A stretch of DNA of 64,000 nucleotides, from the NCBI GenBank assembly GCA_963736595.1, contig CAVTPG010000005.1:69235-133234 (forward strand), written 5' to 3'. The DNA comes from Parapontixanthobacter sp963736595 (GTDB lineage: Bacteria; Pseudomonadota; Alphaproteobacteria; Sphingomonadales; Sphingomonadaceae). Positions 27,590 through 37,390 of this stretch are shown piece after piece. Positions within the stretch are counted from its first letter, which is position 1. Each line of letters begins with the position of its first letter. The notes beneath the pieces were generated by a model. That model did no database searches, was not told the origin of the DNA, and saw only the letters and a program-made list of their open reading frames with translations. The translations under genes and the position numbers were made by a program.

Positions 27590-30120
27590 ATGCAATCCCG
27601 ACGGCTTAACAGCAAGCGGGGATTGAATGTGACGAGGGAGGCACCGGCGACGGTCGAAAGCCAAGCGGATGATGCCAATAGCGACCACGCGTCGGATCGG
27701 CTGCTGGCCTGCCTGTCCCCTGCACCTCTGCTGGTGGCATCTGCCGGAGCCGTGCTCTTTGCTCTGATTGCCTATGGCAGTATCGAGCTAACCCGCGATG
27801 GCGGGCGCATCGCTGCGGTGTGGGTGCCCAATGCCATAGCACTGGCGGTCCTGCTGCGCTTTCGGGTGCCAAGCGAGCCGCTGCTTCTGGGCGGAATTTG
27901 GATTGGCAATTTAAGCGCCAATCTGGCCGCAGGCGATATGTCTTGGCACGCGCTTGCGCTCGCTTCGTGCAATACGCTGGAAATTACCATCGCGCTTTTG
28001 ACTGTGCGCGCCGCGTGCGGGCCACGTCCAGACTTCCTGAACATCCGGCACCTGCTGAAGTTTACACTTTGGGCAGGGCTTGCAGCGCCGATCATTCCAG
28101 CGATTTTGGCCACGCTGGCGCTCAGTGTCGGGCAATCGCTCAATCTCATGAATGCGGCGCATTGGGCGCTGACCGATGGGATGGGCATGGTTATCGTCGC
28201 GCCAACTATCATGATCCTGATCGATGCCGTGCGCAATCCCGTGCAGCCGTCGCGCGCGCGCCTTATCGAATGGGCCGCGTTCATGGTGATCGGAACCGCG
28301 CTAGCCATCGGTATATTCGTTCAGACCGATTATCCACTGCTGTTCCTGATCGATCCCATCGTGGTCGCTTATGCATTTCGTCTCGGCGCAACGGGGACGG
28401 CCATAGCAACGATCAAGATCGCGATTATCGCAACGCTCGCAACTTGGTTTGGCCTCGGTCCGATCAATTTGATCGAAGGCAATGTCACCAGCAAGTTGAT
28501 CGTGCTGCAAATGTTTTTCGGTTCGGCTTTCGCCATTGGTTTGCCCATTGCCGCAGTCCTTGAAGGCCGCAGGCGCATGGTTGGCGAGTTGGCCGTGCGC
28601 GAACAGGAGCTGGTGCGCGCCCGCAAGCACGCCGAAAACGCTTATCGCGCGAAGTCGGAATTCCTCGCCAATATGAGCCACGAGATCCGCACGCCGATGA
28701 ACGGCGTTCTGGGCTTCGTCGATCTGTTACAGCGCAGCGAGCTGAACGTGAACAACGCCGTCAGGCAGAACTTATCGCCCAATCGGGCAATGCCATGATG
28801 CTGCTGTTAAACGATATTCTGGACATCTCTAAAATCGAGGCCGGGCAAATCACCATCGTCAAACAGAACGTCGACATTCGTAAGCTGCTTGAAGATTGCA
28901 TCGCGTTGCAGAATGCCAACGCCCTGAAGAAAGGCATCGCGCTGGACACAAGTTTTGCCAAGTCAGCACCGCAATGTATTTCAGCCGATCCGCTGCGCTT
29001 GCGGCAGATCGTGCTGAACCTTCTCGGCAATGCGTTGAAATTTACCGAGAAAGGCAGTGTACGCCTAAAACTGGCAGTCGATGCAGCGCAAGATACGGTT
29101 GCGATCAGTGTGGAGGATACCGGCATCGGCATCCCGGTCGATCGCATGAAAAACATCTTCACGGCCTTCGAACAAGCTGAGAAAGACACCAGCCGACGCT
29201 ATGGCGGAACGGGGCTTGGCCTGACAATTTCGCGGCAATTGGCGGAGTTGCAAGGCGGCGTTCTGTCCGCCGATAGCATGCCGGGTATGGGATCGTGCTT
29301 CACGCTTACACTACCCGTGGGCGACATCGAACCCGAGCAAGAAAAGGCGCCGGTTGTCCTATCGGATGCGCCGTTAGCGATGCCCCCTTCTGCGCGCATT
29401 CTGCTGGCCGAAGATCATGACATCAACCAGCTACTCACAACCGCCATGCTGGAACAATGCGGCCAGTCGGTAACGATTGCTGCCGATGGCAATGAGGCCA
29501 TTCGCTTGGTCGAGGAGGCACACGCTTGTGGCCGACCCTTCGATCTGGTGCTGATGGATGTGCAGATGCCGCATTGCGATGGCTATTGCGCGACGCGCGG
29601 GATCCGCGATGCCGGGATCGATGCAGAGACACTGCCGATTGTCGCACTGACTGCCAACGCATTCGCAGAGGATGTCGGAGAAGCGCTGAACGCAGGGATG
29701 CAGGCGCATTTGACCAAGCCAATTTTGTTCAACGATCTGGCGAAGGCTTTGGCAAAATGGCTACCACGCAAGGCCGAGGAAACGGCGCAAGATGATACGC
29801 GCCTTGTCGCGCAGGAAACACTTACGCAGGCATCACTTACGGAAGCAGATGACGCTCCGCAGGACAAGCTACGCGCTTTGTGGGAGGTTCGTCGGCGCGA
29901 GGCGCTGGAGATTGTTGCAAAGGGTATGCGCGATGGGGAGCTGGCTGGGGCAGATTTGCCTGAAATCATTACTGCCGCACATAAATTGGCGGGAACCGCT
30001 TCGATGTTCGGCGAAGAAGAGTTGGGCGAACACGCGCGCAATCTGGAGACGGCTCTGCGCGCGTCTAAGCCGATTGAGGAGTGCACCGACCTCGCCCGCG
30101 AATTGCTCGACGCAGCTTGA
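27590..30120 (+). pseudogene. MASE1 hybrid sensor histidine kinase with receiver and Hpt, frameshifted
   Basis: Large membrane sensor kinase. Domain order: MASE1 sensor with about eight spans (about residues 50-330, including RIAAVWVPNAIALAVLL), HisKA with FLANMSHEIRTPMNG, HATPase (RLRQIVLNLLGNALKF, DTGIGIP), receiver (LLAEDHDINQL, LVLMDVQMPHCDG) and a C-terminal Hpt with AHKLAGTASMFG. The frame breaks just after the phospho-His helix: frame 1 ends at 28798 and frame 2 is readable from 28795 to 30120. Restoring one base near 28748-28750 gives SELN-x-EQRRQAELIAQSGNAMM. ATG 27590 is the likely start; GTG 27629 is an alternative. Confidence 0.83.
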
Positions 30121-30163
30121 AGGCGTTGCGAGAAGCAGGGGGAAGCAAACAGCGGGTGAAACG

Positions 30164-30202
30164 AAAAAGGGCGACACCCGCGAAGGTGCCGCCCTTTTGT
30201 TT
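30164..30202. terminator. Bidirectional intrinsic terminator between kinase and receptor genes
   Basis: AAAGGGCGACACC pairs with GGTGCCGCCCTTT across CGCGAA, with one A-C mismatch, flanked by A- and T-runs. It can end both converging transcripts. Confidence 0.87.
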
Positions 30203-30219
30203 AGTGATCGCTAAACGAA

Positions 30220-33200
30220 TCAGAATTCGTAACGAACGCCAACCTGGATGCGCCAGATCGATGACGTGGTAGCGACGAAATTCTGATCGTCAGGGTTGAA
30301 ACCACCGACAACATAGCGTCCGTTGCTATCAACACCACCGACCCGCAAACGGTCCTCTGGATCAGCACTATCGGGGTCATCAATGTTGATACCAGCATCA
30401 ACCAGATCAACAAACTCCGGACGGCTGCGCGTGATATTGGCGCTGTCATCAATGAAGTTCAGGAAGTTATCGAAGTCCGCAAACAATTCGATCCGATCAT
30501 TAGCCAGGCCTGTAAGGCTAGCGATGAAAGGCAGCTCTTGACTAAACCGGAGATCAAGATCCGTGGACCAGTCATTGCGGCAAGTGTTACGCTTGATTGA
30601 ACTACCCGAAGTGAAACCACATTGAGCACCAACTTCGCTATTTGCTAGATAATCACCCAGTGACTGCACTGCGGAATCTTGTTCAGCCCGCAAAGCAGCA
30701 AGTTGTGTATCGCTAAATCCCTGATTGCTGAAATCGGTAAGATTTGCATCACCAACACCGCTCGGAATATACAGCAAAGCGTTATCGTTGCCGCTCGAGC
30801 TATCGTTGAAAACGCCGCCGCCATCAAATGTCAGGCTATAAGGCCGACCTTCGCGAGCCCGGAAGAAAATGCCAAGGCTTGTCTGGTAGTCCCCGAAAAA
30901 CTCTTCGCGGAAGTTTACGGCAGCCGTAATATTATGACGCGTCTCATAGTTCGAGGTCGAGACAGCAGGGTTCTGACGGTCGAACGCAGCGGTTACATCG
31001 TAGGATGAAGTCGCCGTGGACGAACCGACATTCCGGTTGTTGCTTGAATCGGTGAATGCATAGCCGAACCGCAGCGACACATTACCGCCGTCTGTAAATA
31101 CACCACGGTCGAAGTCTCTCGACAATAGGACAGATGCCGAATGGCTGTCGTAGCTTGGCCCGTTCGTCAATTGGATTTCATCGTCACGACCCGTGCCAAA
31201 ACAAGCCGCTGTGACATTCGTATAAGTTGGCGGTGTACCGCCTGTTCCCTGCAATTGCGCGTCGCAGCCATTTCGGGTCGGATCAATAGCGGCGTAAATT
31301 GGACGACCATCGACTGTAAAGCCGTTCAGGCCGGCACGAATATCCGGTGTCTGCGACAGATCCACGAAATTCAGTGTGTCGTTAAACCGGCTATAAATAT
31401 AGTCGAGGTTTAAACGCCAATTGCTGAAGAAGCCGCTTTCTGTGCCAAATTCGGTTTGGAACCCAAGATTGGCCCGAACGACTGTCGGAACATCGAAATT
31501 CGGATCGGTCGACTGTGTGTCTGACAGGCCAGCAGCGGCTTCCTCGGATGCTGCGATCCGCGCACATTCGGGGAAGCCGGTAAACTGGCCACCCTGCAGC
31601 ACATTGAATGACCCATCAGCATTAGTAACCCCACCGCAAGGACCGAACGTATCTTCCTCACCCGTAGAAAACCCGTTATTGGAAAACGCGTTGGAGAAAT
31701 ACACAATCGGGTCGCCACCGGAAAATATACCGACGCCGCCGGTTATTCGCGAATTGGAAACAAATCCCTCGTTATCGAACTCGTATGTTGCAGCTAAACG
31801 CGGCAGCAGCACGGTGTCCAATGTGCTGAATGGGACAGCATTGGAGATGCCGTACCGATCAAAGAAAGTCGAGTTCGCACGCGGTGCGTCGCCATCATAA
31901 AGCTGCGCCCGAATGCCGGCTGTCAAGCTAAGTTGCGACGTGGCCTGCCATTCATCCTGAATGTAGAACGAGTAGATTGTGCGACCGAATGTGGCGGACG
32001 CTTCATTGATGTCGCCGCTCGGCGTTGCGCTTATAACACCGCCACCGAGAAACTGACCGCGATTGTTGCCCGTGAGAACATCGCCAGGTCCGCCGTTGAA
32101 TACGGATGAGAAATCGCCGGGTGCAACATCACCCGCTTCGAACGCGTCCAGACCATTGAAAAACAAGGTACCGGTCGCATTAATTGCGAACAGGTTGAAA
32201 ACTTCAAGATCGTTAACTTCCGTACCAATTTTGAACTGGTGCGCACCAGCATCGATGTTCACCTGAAACTTGGCTTGATCGACTTTGGTGTTTAGCGCAT
32301 TTGCCGAGCGGAAGATGCCAGGGCCGGTCGATAGGAAACCAGGCTGCGTGGTTACGCCGTCGACCGCTGGAACTGCGACAACCAAACGAACGGTGGGGTT
32401 TTCAGACTGTGCCTCGCCGAAACCAACCGGGCCTTGAATGTCGGAAACTTCGGAGCGGCTCACGCGCAGCTCGGTCGAAATTTTATCGCTCCAGTCGGAA
32501 TAGAGGCGGACCGAATAATAATCGGATTCGGTACCTTCGTCTTCAAACGAATTCAGGCCAGTCAGCTCCTGACCGCCTGTGTCGGATTCGACGTTCGTTT
32601 CTTCGAGCCGCTGATACGTTGCCTCCAGACGATGATCTTCGGTTATGTAGGCATCGATACGCCCGAAATAGCGCACACTGGATTCAGGCAAAGTAACCGG
32701 ATAGCCGCCGACATCCTGACCATAAGTGTTTGCTGCGATGGTGGAGAAACGGTCGAATTGCGCTTGCGTGACGAAGTTGGCTTCGTTTGCATATCCGCCG
32801 CCAGCAGGGCCGAATTCGTTGGCATTACCAAGATCGGTTTCCTCATAACCTGCATAAAAGAACAGGCGGTTAGGAATAATTGGTCCGCCCAATGTCGCGC
32901 CCCAACGCTTTTCTTCGAACGGCGATACAATGTCGTCAATCCCATCAAGCGAATCGCCACGAAGGCTGTCATCGCGGAATGCGTAAAAAGCAGAGCCGTG
33001 GAACTTGTTTTCGCCCGACTTGGTAACAACGTTGACCAGACAGCCGGTGAAGTCGGAATATTCAACGTCGAACGGAGCAAATTCTACCGACGTTTCGCGG
33101 ATCACATCGAACGGCAGTGGGAGAGCGTTACGAGCGGCGAATGGCGTTCCGTTAAGGCCGAACACATCGGCCTGAACGATACCATCCACCGTAAACGTGT

Positions 33201-33771
33201 TGGAACGGTCATTCCCGCCCAAGCAGGAGATACGGTCGACTTCATTGTCTCGCTCCAGGCTGACCCTTGGATCAAGGCGAATGATGTCGCGCACGTCACG
33301 CGAGAGGCTTGGGAACGCTTCCAAAGTCGCTTCGCCAAACGCCGTGCCCGGTCCCACAGCTTCCAGCGAAGCTCCTGCGCGAGCGCCGGTAACGACGATG
33401 AAGTTGCCAGCATCGGCAGTCGCCGAAGAAGTCAATGCAAAGGTGAAGGACCGGTCGCCTGAGACGGTCAAAAACTGTTCTTCGACCGATTGGCCTTCGA
33501 ACCCTGACGCTGTCGCCGTAATTGTGTACGGGCCGCCAGGGACCAGCGAAGCCGTGCGGAATGAACCGTTAGCATCCGTGGTCAAGGTGCGCGTTTGATT
33601 GGTGCGCGAATCGGTGACGACAACCGTTGCTCCGGCAAGCGGGGTACCGTCTTCGGCGGTTACTTCGCCTTCGATGCCCGAGGTGATCTGCTGCGCGGAA
33701 ACCGGCGTTGGCAAAATGGCAGTAGCGGAAAGGCTGACCACACTGGCCGCCAGCAAATATTTGAGCTTCAT
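30220..33771 (-). CDS. Oar-like TonB-dependent outer-membrane receptor
   Basis: 1183-aa outer-membrane protein. A signal peptide (about 1-26, ending PVSAQQ) is followed by a carboxypeptidase-regulatory-like beta-sandwich (about 32-110, GIEGEVTAEDGTPLAGATVVV), a plug domain (about 120-240, with FTVDGIVQADVFGL), then a long beta-barrel ending in aromatic VGVRYEF. This layout and the CLGGNDRSNTFTVDGI stretch match Oar/OmpA-related TonB-dependent receptors. The large extracellular loops are rich in Asp, Asn and Gly. Ligand unknown. A TGTCA-repeat cluster lies upstream (see 33884). Confidence 0.93.
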   Translation of the reverse strand: MKLKYLLAASVVSLSATAILPTPVSAQQITSGIEGEVTAEDGTPLAGATVVVTDSRTNQTRTLTTDANGSFRTASLVPGGPYTITATASGFEGQSVEEQFLTVSGDRSFTFALTSSATADAGNFIVVTGARAGASLEAVGPGTAFGEATLEAFPSLSRDVRDIIRLDPRVSLERDNEVDRISCLGGNDRSNTFTVDGIVQADVFGLNGTPFAARNALPLPFDVIRETSVEFAPFDVEYSDFTGCLVNVVTKSGENKFHGSAFYAFRDDSLRGDSLDGIDDIVSPFEEKRWGATLGGPIIPNRLFFYAGYEETDLGNANEFGPAGGGYANEANFVTQAQFDRFSTIAANTYGQDVGGYPVTLPESSVRYFGRIDAYITEDHRLEATYQRLEETNVESDTGGQELTGLNSFEDEGTESDYYSVRLYSDWSDKISTELRVSRSEVSDIQGPVGFGEAQSENPTVRLVVAVPAVDGVTTQPGFLSTGPGIFRSANALNTKVDQAKFQVNIDAGAHQFKIGTEVNDLEVFNLFAINATGTLFFNGLDAFEAGDVAPGDFSSVFNGGPGDVLTGNNRGQFLGGGVISATPSGDINEASATFGRTIYSFYIQDEWQATSQLSLTAGIRAQLYDGDAPRANSTFFDRYGISNAVPFSTLDTVLLPRLAATYEFDNEGFVSNSRITGGVGIFSGGDPIVYFSNAFSNNGFSTGEEDTFGPCGGVTNADGSFNVLQGGQFTGFPECARIAASEEAAAGLSDTQSTDPNFDVPTVVRANLGFQTEFGTESGFFSNWRLNLDYIYSRFNDTLNFVDLSQTPDIRAGLNGFTVDGRPIYAAIDPTRNGCDAQLQGTGGTPPTYTNVTAACFGTGRDDEIQLTNGPSYDSHSASVLLSRDFDRGVFTDGGNVSLRFGYAFTDSSNNRNVGSSTATSSYDVTAAFDRQNPAVSTSNYETRHNITAAVNFREEFFGDYQTSLGIFFRAREGRPYSLTFDGGGVFNDSSSGNDNALLYIPSGVGDANLTDFSNQGFSDTQLAALRAEQDSAVQSLGDYLANSEVGAQCGFTSGSSIKRNTCRNDWSTDLDLRFSQELPFIASLTGLANDRIELFADFDNFLNFIDDSANITRSRPEFVDLVDAGINIDDPDSADPEDRLRVGGVDSNGRYVVGGFNPDDQNFVATTSSIWRIQVGVRYEF

Positions 33772-34073
33772 CGTGAACCCCTTGTGTCCATAAAACTAAT
33801 CGAAACGCGAAAAACAACTTGGCTTTACGTCGCCCCCGTGACGACTTGTATGATGGCCTAAGCGGAATGTTTATTACCACTTCGTGACAGATTTACAGCC
33901 CCCTGACAGCCAATCCGGATTCACATTAAATTCACACCATATGCTCGCAGTTTCAATGACTTAACCCGGTGGCAAAAATGCCGCAGTATAGGTTTTTCTT
34001 ATCCACAGGCTATTGGTCTCGCTGCGATGCACCATTCCGCGGACGCCAGCAGCATAGCGACTCGGAGCAGCGC
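33772..34073. other. Intergenic region, 302 bp, upstream of the Oar-like receptor
   Basis: Holds the receptor's promoter region. Contents noticed: TGTCA-like direct repeats at 33884-33909 and an exact DnaA-box-like 9-mer TTATCCACA at 33999-34007. No gene seen. Confidence 0.5.
33884..33909 (-). promoter_or_regulatory. Candidate PhoB-type direct repeats
   Basis: On the minus strand CTGTCAG, GGGG, CTGTAAAT and CTGTCAC follow one another. The first two units are 11 bp apart, as in Pho boxes, and AAATCTGTCAC matches half of the canonical site exactly; the third unit is out of register. It is about 112 bp before the receptor start. Confidence 0.3.
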
Positions 34074-35003
34074 TCAAGCCAGCCCGATTTCACGCAAGCG
34101 TTGCAGCAGAAAATCATGCGCCGATATTGGCGCCGGGTGATCGTCAGGCTGCGCCGGGTCGATGCAGGATGGCAAAGTCTCGATCATGTAATCGGGCCGG
34201 AAATGCAGGAAAAACGGCATGGAATAGCGCGCGCGCGTGGCAGCATCGCCCTTGGGATTGACGACGCGATGTTGGGTCGAGCGCAGCTTTCCGTTGGTCA
34301 GCCGCTCCAGCATATCGCCGATATTAACCACCAGAGCACCCTCCGGCGGATCGATGGCCAGCCACTCATCTGCTTGCGTTAAGAGTTCCAGCCCGGCTTC
34401 TTCTGCGCCCAACAACAAGGTGATCGTGTTGATGTCGCCATGTGCAGCAGCGCGAATCGCGCCCTGCGCAGCGGCGGCATCCATTGGCGGATAATGCAGC
34501 AGGCGCATCACCGAATTGCCATTGGCAATCGTGGAGTCGAAGAATTGCTGCGGCAGGCCCAGATGCAGGGCGATCGCTTCCAGCACGCGGCCACCAGCTG
34601 TGTCGAAGGCCGCATACAGCGCCTCGAACGTCTCGCGAAAGCCGTCAACTTCAGCGGGCCAGATGTTGGGAGCCATAAATTCGGACAGCTCATGGCCTTC
34701 CGGTAAATCGCGCCCGACGTGCCAGAATTCCTTCAGATCGTGGACTTTTGCATCCTTCGCGATTTCCTTGCCGAACGGAGTATAGCCACGCGCTCCACCG
34801 CCACCTGCGATATGATAGGACTGTTTAATCTCAGTCGGCAGCGCGAAGAAGGCTTTGGTCATCGCCTCGGCCTGCGCGATCAGTTCTGCCGGAATGCCAT
34901 GATCGCGAATGACCGCAAAACCGTATTCCGCAAAGCTGCGGCCCAACTCCCCCGAAACTTCAGCTAGCGGGCGTTGCAGCGATACAGAGGCGATGTGCGA
35001 CAT
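34074..35003 (-). CDS. 2-oxoglutarate/Fe(II) oxygenase, isopenicillin N synthase family
   Basis: 309-aa non-haem iron oxygenase. The DIOX_N domain occupies the N-terminal half, and the catalytic half has the iron ligands HGD (His188, Asp190) and His245 in STQHRVVN, plus the 2-oxoglutarate-binding Arg259-x-Ser261. The family includes oxygenases acting on amino acids, plant-hormone-like acids and uracil; the substrate here is unknown. I chose the ATG at 35003, where the fold begins; the frame runs further upstream without homology. The next gene upstream on the same strand is a nucleoside transporter, 29 bp away, hinting at a nucleoside-related role. Confidence 0.87.
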   Translation of the reverse strand: MSHIASVSLQRPLAEVSGELGRSFAEYGFAVIRDHGIPAELIAQAEAMTKAFFALPTEIKQSYHIAGGGGARGYTPFGKEIAKDAKVHDLKEFWHVGRDLPEGHELSEFMAPNIWPAEVDGFRETFEALYAAFDTAGGRVLEAIALHLGLPQQFFDSTIANGNSVMRLLHYPPMDAAAAQGAIRAAAHGDINTITLLLGAEEAGLELLTQADEWLAIDPPEGALVVNIGDMLERLTNGKLRSTQHRVVNPKGDAATRARYSMPFFLHFRPDYMIETLPSCIDPAQPDDHPAPISAHDFLLQRLREIGLA

Positions 35004-35032
35004 GGTGAGCGATTTCTTTCGATAGGGCCGGA

Positions 35033-36352
35033 TTAGTAAGGCAAGAACAAACCGGCCAGCGCGGCGCTCATCAAATTTGCGAGCGACCCAGCGGCCAATG
35101 CACGCAGGCCCAGCCGGGCAATGACCGGACGTTGATTCGGAGCCAGCCCGCCGGTTACCGCCATCTGGATCGCGATCGAGCTGAAATTGGCAAACCCGCA
35201 CAGGGCAAAAGTAATGATGGCACGGCTGCGTTCGGACAGCACTTCGGCGCCGATCCGGCCAAGGTCGATAAATGCGACGAATTCATTGAGGACGATCTTC
35301 GTGCCGAACAGGCCACCGGCAACTTGCGCCTGCTCCCACGGAATGCCGAGCAGCAGCATGACCGGCGCGAACAGCCAGCCGAGCATCATCTGAAACGACA
35401 GATTGCCATAGCCGAACCAGCCGCCAACCGTCCCGAGCAAGCCATTGGCCAATGCGACCAGCGCAACAAAGGCCAGCACCATCGCGCCAACCGCTACGGC
35501 CAGCTTTACGCCCGTTTGTGCGCCTTGCGCCGCCGCCTCGATCACATTGGCGGGCTTTTGGCCTTCCTCGAACGTTTCCGACATTTCGACTTCGTGCGCT
35601 TTTCCGCCCTCAGTCAAAGCGGCCGGACCTTCGGCGCTGATTCGCTGGCTTGGCAAGGCGATGTCGCCTTCGACGGCCAGCTCCGGCTCGTCCTCGTCAG
35701 GCATGATAATCTTCGCCATCAGGATGCCGCCGGGCGCGGACATAAAAGCCGCAGCCAGCAGGAACGGGAGATATTCGCTACCCAGTAATCCAGCATATGC
35801 GGCCAGAATGGTTCCGGCGACACCGGCCATACCGACTGTCATCAGCGTAAAGAGACGCGCAGGTGACAACGCGGCTAGATAGGGCCGCACCACCAGCGGG
35901 CTTTCCGACTGGCCTACGAAAATATTGGCTGCCGATCCCAGCGCCTCGACTTTGCTGACGCCTGTAATCCATCCAATCGCCCCACCAGCCCAACGCACGA
36001 TCCGCTGCATGATGCCGAGGTGGTACAGGATCGAAACCAGCGCGGCGAAAAACACGATGACCGGCAACGCGCCCAGCGCAAAGGTGTTGGACAGCGGGTT
36101 GTTGTCGGGTTGTCCGAACAAAAACGCGGTGCCCTGATCGGCATAGGATAGCAGCGCCGCCACCCCGTCCGACATACCTTGGATCGCGCTGCGGCCCCAC
36201 GGCGTGCGCAAAACGAGAAACGCCAGCAGGGCTTGCAAAGCAAACGCCGCGCCGACCACGCGCAGCTTGATCCGGCGCTTGCCGACAGACAGCAGGAAGG
36301 CGATCGCAAGGATGACGACGATCCCCGCCAGATTGATCAATATCGGATTCAC
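35033..36352 (-). CDS. Concentrative nucleoside transporter (NupC/CNT family)
   Basis: 439-aa inner-membrane transporter taking up nucleosides with H+ or Na+. The family motifs GSAANIFVGQSESPLVVRPY (here GQSESPLVV) and GTKIVLNEFVAFIDL are present and about ten spans are visible; the region around 215-255 is a hydrophilic loop. It is probably co-transcribed with the downstream 2OG oxygenase. A cytidine deaminase gene lies 8 kb away. Confidence 0.92.
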   Translation of the reverse strand: MNPILINLAGIVVILAIAFLLSVGKRRIKLRVVGAAFALQALLAFLVLRTPWGRSAIQGMSDGVAALLSYADQGTAFLFGQPDNNPLSNTFALGALPVIVFFAALVSILYHLGIMQRIVRWAGGAIGWITGVSKVEALGSAANIFVGQSESPLVVRPYLAALSPARLFTLMTVGMAGVAGTILAAYAGLLGSEYLPFLLAAAFMSAPGGILMAKIIMPDEDEPELAVEGDIALPSQRISAEGPAALTEGGKAHEVEMSETFEEGQKPANVIEAAAQGAQTGVKLAVAVGAMVLAFVALVALANGLLGTVGGWFGYGNLSFQMMLGWLFAPVMLLLGIPWEQAQVAGGLFGTKIVLNEFVAFIDLGRIGAEVLSERSRAIITFALCGFANFSSIAIQMAVTGGLAPNQRPVIARLGLRALAAGSLANLMSAALAGLFLPY

Positions 36353-36516
36353 GTCGCTTGAGGCCTCCCCTTGATTGACCAGCGTAATCTGCGAACCGTC
36401 AGACAGCGCGAAGATCGAATTGCGAGCCTATGTCGCGGTTTGTTGCGGCGCAGTCAAATGGCTGCGAAGGCGCAACCCACGGGTCTTAAACCAGCCGCCG
36501 CATAACGGGCGCTTCC

Positions 36517-36561
36517 TTATCCACATCGCTGCGCACAGGTTTGCGCACAAACTCGTCCACA
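36517..36561 (+). promoter_or_regulatory. DnaA-box-like 9-mers upstream of yhhQ
   Basis: TTATCCACA (36517-36525) matches the strong DnaA box exactly, and TCGTCCACA (36553-36561) is a two-mismatch variant; TGCGCACA occurs twice between them. They lie in the 254-bp gap between the divergent nupC-like and yhhQ-like genes. No AT-rich unwinding element is seen, so a regulatory rather than origin role is more likely. Confidence 0.35.
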
Positions 36562-36606
36562 GGGCAGCACCTTTTCTTTTGCGAGCGAGCCAAATAAAGC
36601 CGCGCG

Positions 36607-37302
36607 ATGGATCAGGACACCGCACCACCCGCCGCATCACCCGCCGCACCGCCCGCCAATGCGTCGCGCATCGCACCATCGCTATTCGTATTCGCGCTGA
36701 TTTACGGCGGGATGACTGTTATTGCCGGGGTATTGGCTTTCAAGCAGATCGCGCTGGGACCGCTGGCCGTGGAATCGGGCATTTTCGCGTTCCTTGTGCT
36801 GGTGGTACTGTCGAGTACCATCGCGCAATTGCACGGGCGCAAGGCAGCGGATCGGCTGGTTTTGTGGGGCTTTGTCCCGCTGGCCATATCCATCGGCCTG
36901 ATACTGCTGGTTTTGGGCCTACCCGTTTCACCCGATATGCCAGCTGAAAATTTACGTGCGTTCGAGACGGTCTTGTCCAGTACGCCGCGGATCATGGCGG
37001 CCGGGCCGGTCGCTTACGGTGTTTCGCTGCTGCTGAACGTCTGGATCTTCGACCGATTGCGCGGGTCAGGTGACAGCGAAGGCGGGCTGTGGCTGATGCT
37101 GCGCGGCGCGATTGCCAGCGCGATCAGTCAGGCGATCGATTCGGTGATCTTCATTACATTGGCATTTTACGGCGAATTTCCGATTGGCGATCTGATTATG
37201 GGACAGGCGCTGGCCAAGGTCGTACTGTCATTCGTGCTAGTCCCGTTTCTGATCGTGCTGGGCGTGAAATTCGGGCGCTGGCTGGATGCGCGCGCGGCAT
37301 AG
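36607..37302 (+). CDS. Queuosine precursor transporter (YhhQ/VUT family)
   Basis: 231-aa membrane protein with about six spans. YhhQ proteins import preQ0/preQ1 bases for the queuosine modification of tRNA. Family traits visible are the glycine-poor first spans, LLNVWIFDRLR and the diagnostic ASAISQAIDSVIFITLAFYG near residues 170-190. The N-terminal tail is rich in Ala and Pro. No queuosine genes and no recognisable preQ1 riboswitch lie in front of it. Confidence 0.85.
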   Translation: MDQDTAPPAASPAAPPANASRIAPSLFVFALIYGGMTVIAGVLAFKQIALGPLAVESGIFAFLVLVVLSSTIAQLHGRKAADRLVLWGFVPLAISIGLILLVLGLPVSPDMPAENLRAFETVLSSTPRIMAAGPVAYGVSLLLNVWIFDRLRGSGDSEGGLWLMLRGAIASAISQAIDSVIFITLAFYGEFPIGDLIMGQALAKVVLSFVLVPFLIVLGVKFGRWLDARAA

Positions 37303-37390
37303 CTCGGCTCTTGTAAGCTATATGGCTGGACGGTAGCGTCGTCGGCACAGGAATGCCCGCCTCGGGCAATTTCGCTTCTGGAGCATTTTC

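Noticed and set aside
20711..30120. Programmed ribosomal frameshifting as the reason for the split genes
   Set aside because: No slippery heptamer or downstream pseudoknot is visible, and the frame changes are in both directions; simple indels explain all cases.
32434..33462. 342-codon plus-strand frame opposite the TonB-dependent receptor
   Set aside because: No ribosome-binding site or motif; the receptor frame is convincing throughout.
36353..36606. Chromosomal replication origin
   Set aside because: Only one exact and one variant DnaA box, no AT-rich element, and no dnaA, dnaN, hemE or gidA beside it.
36353..36606. preQ1 riboswitch before the YhhQ gene
   Set aside because: I could not find the short hairpin with an A-rich tail and aptamer core expected for it.
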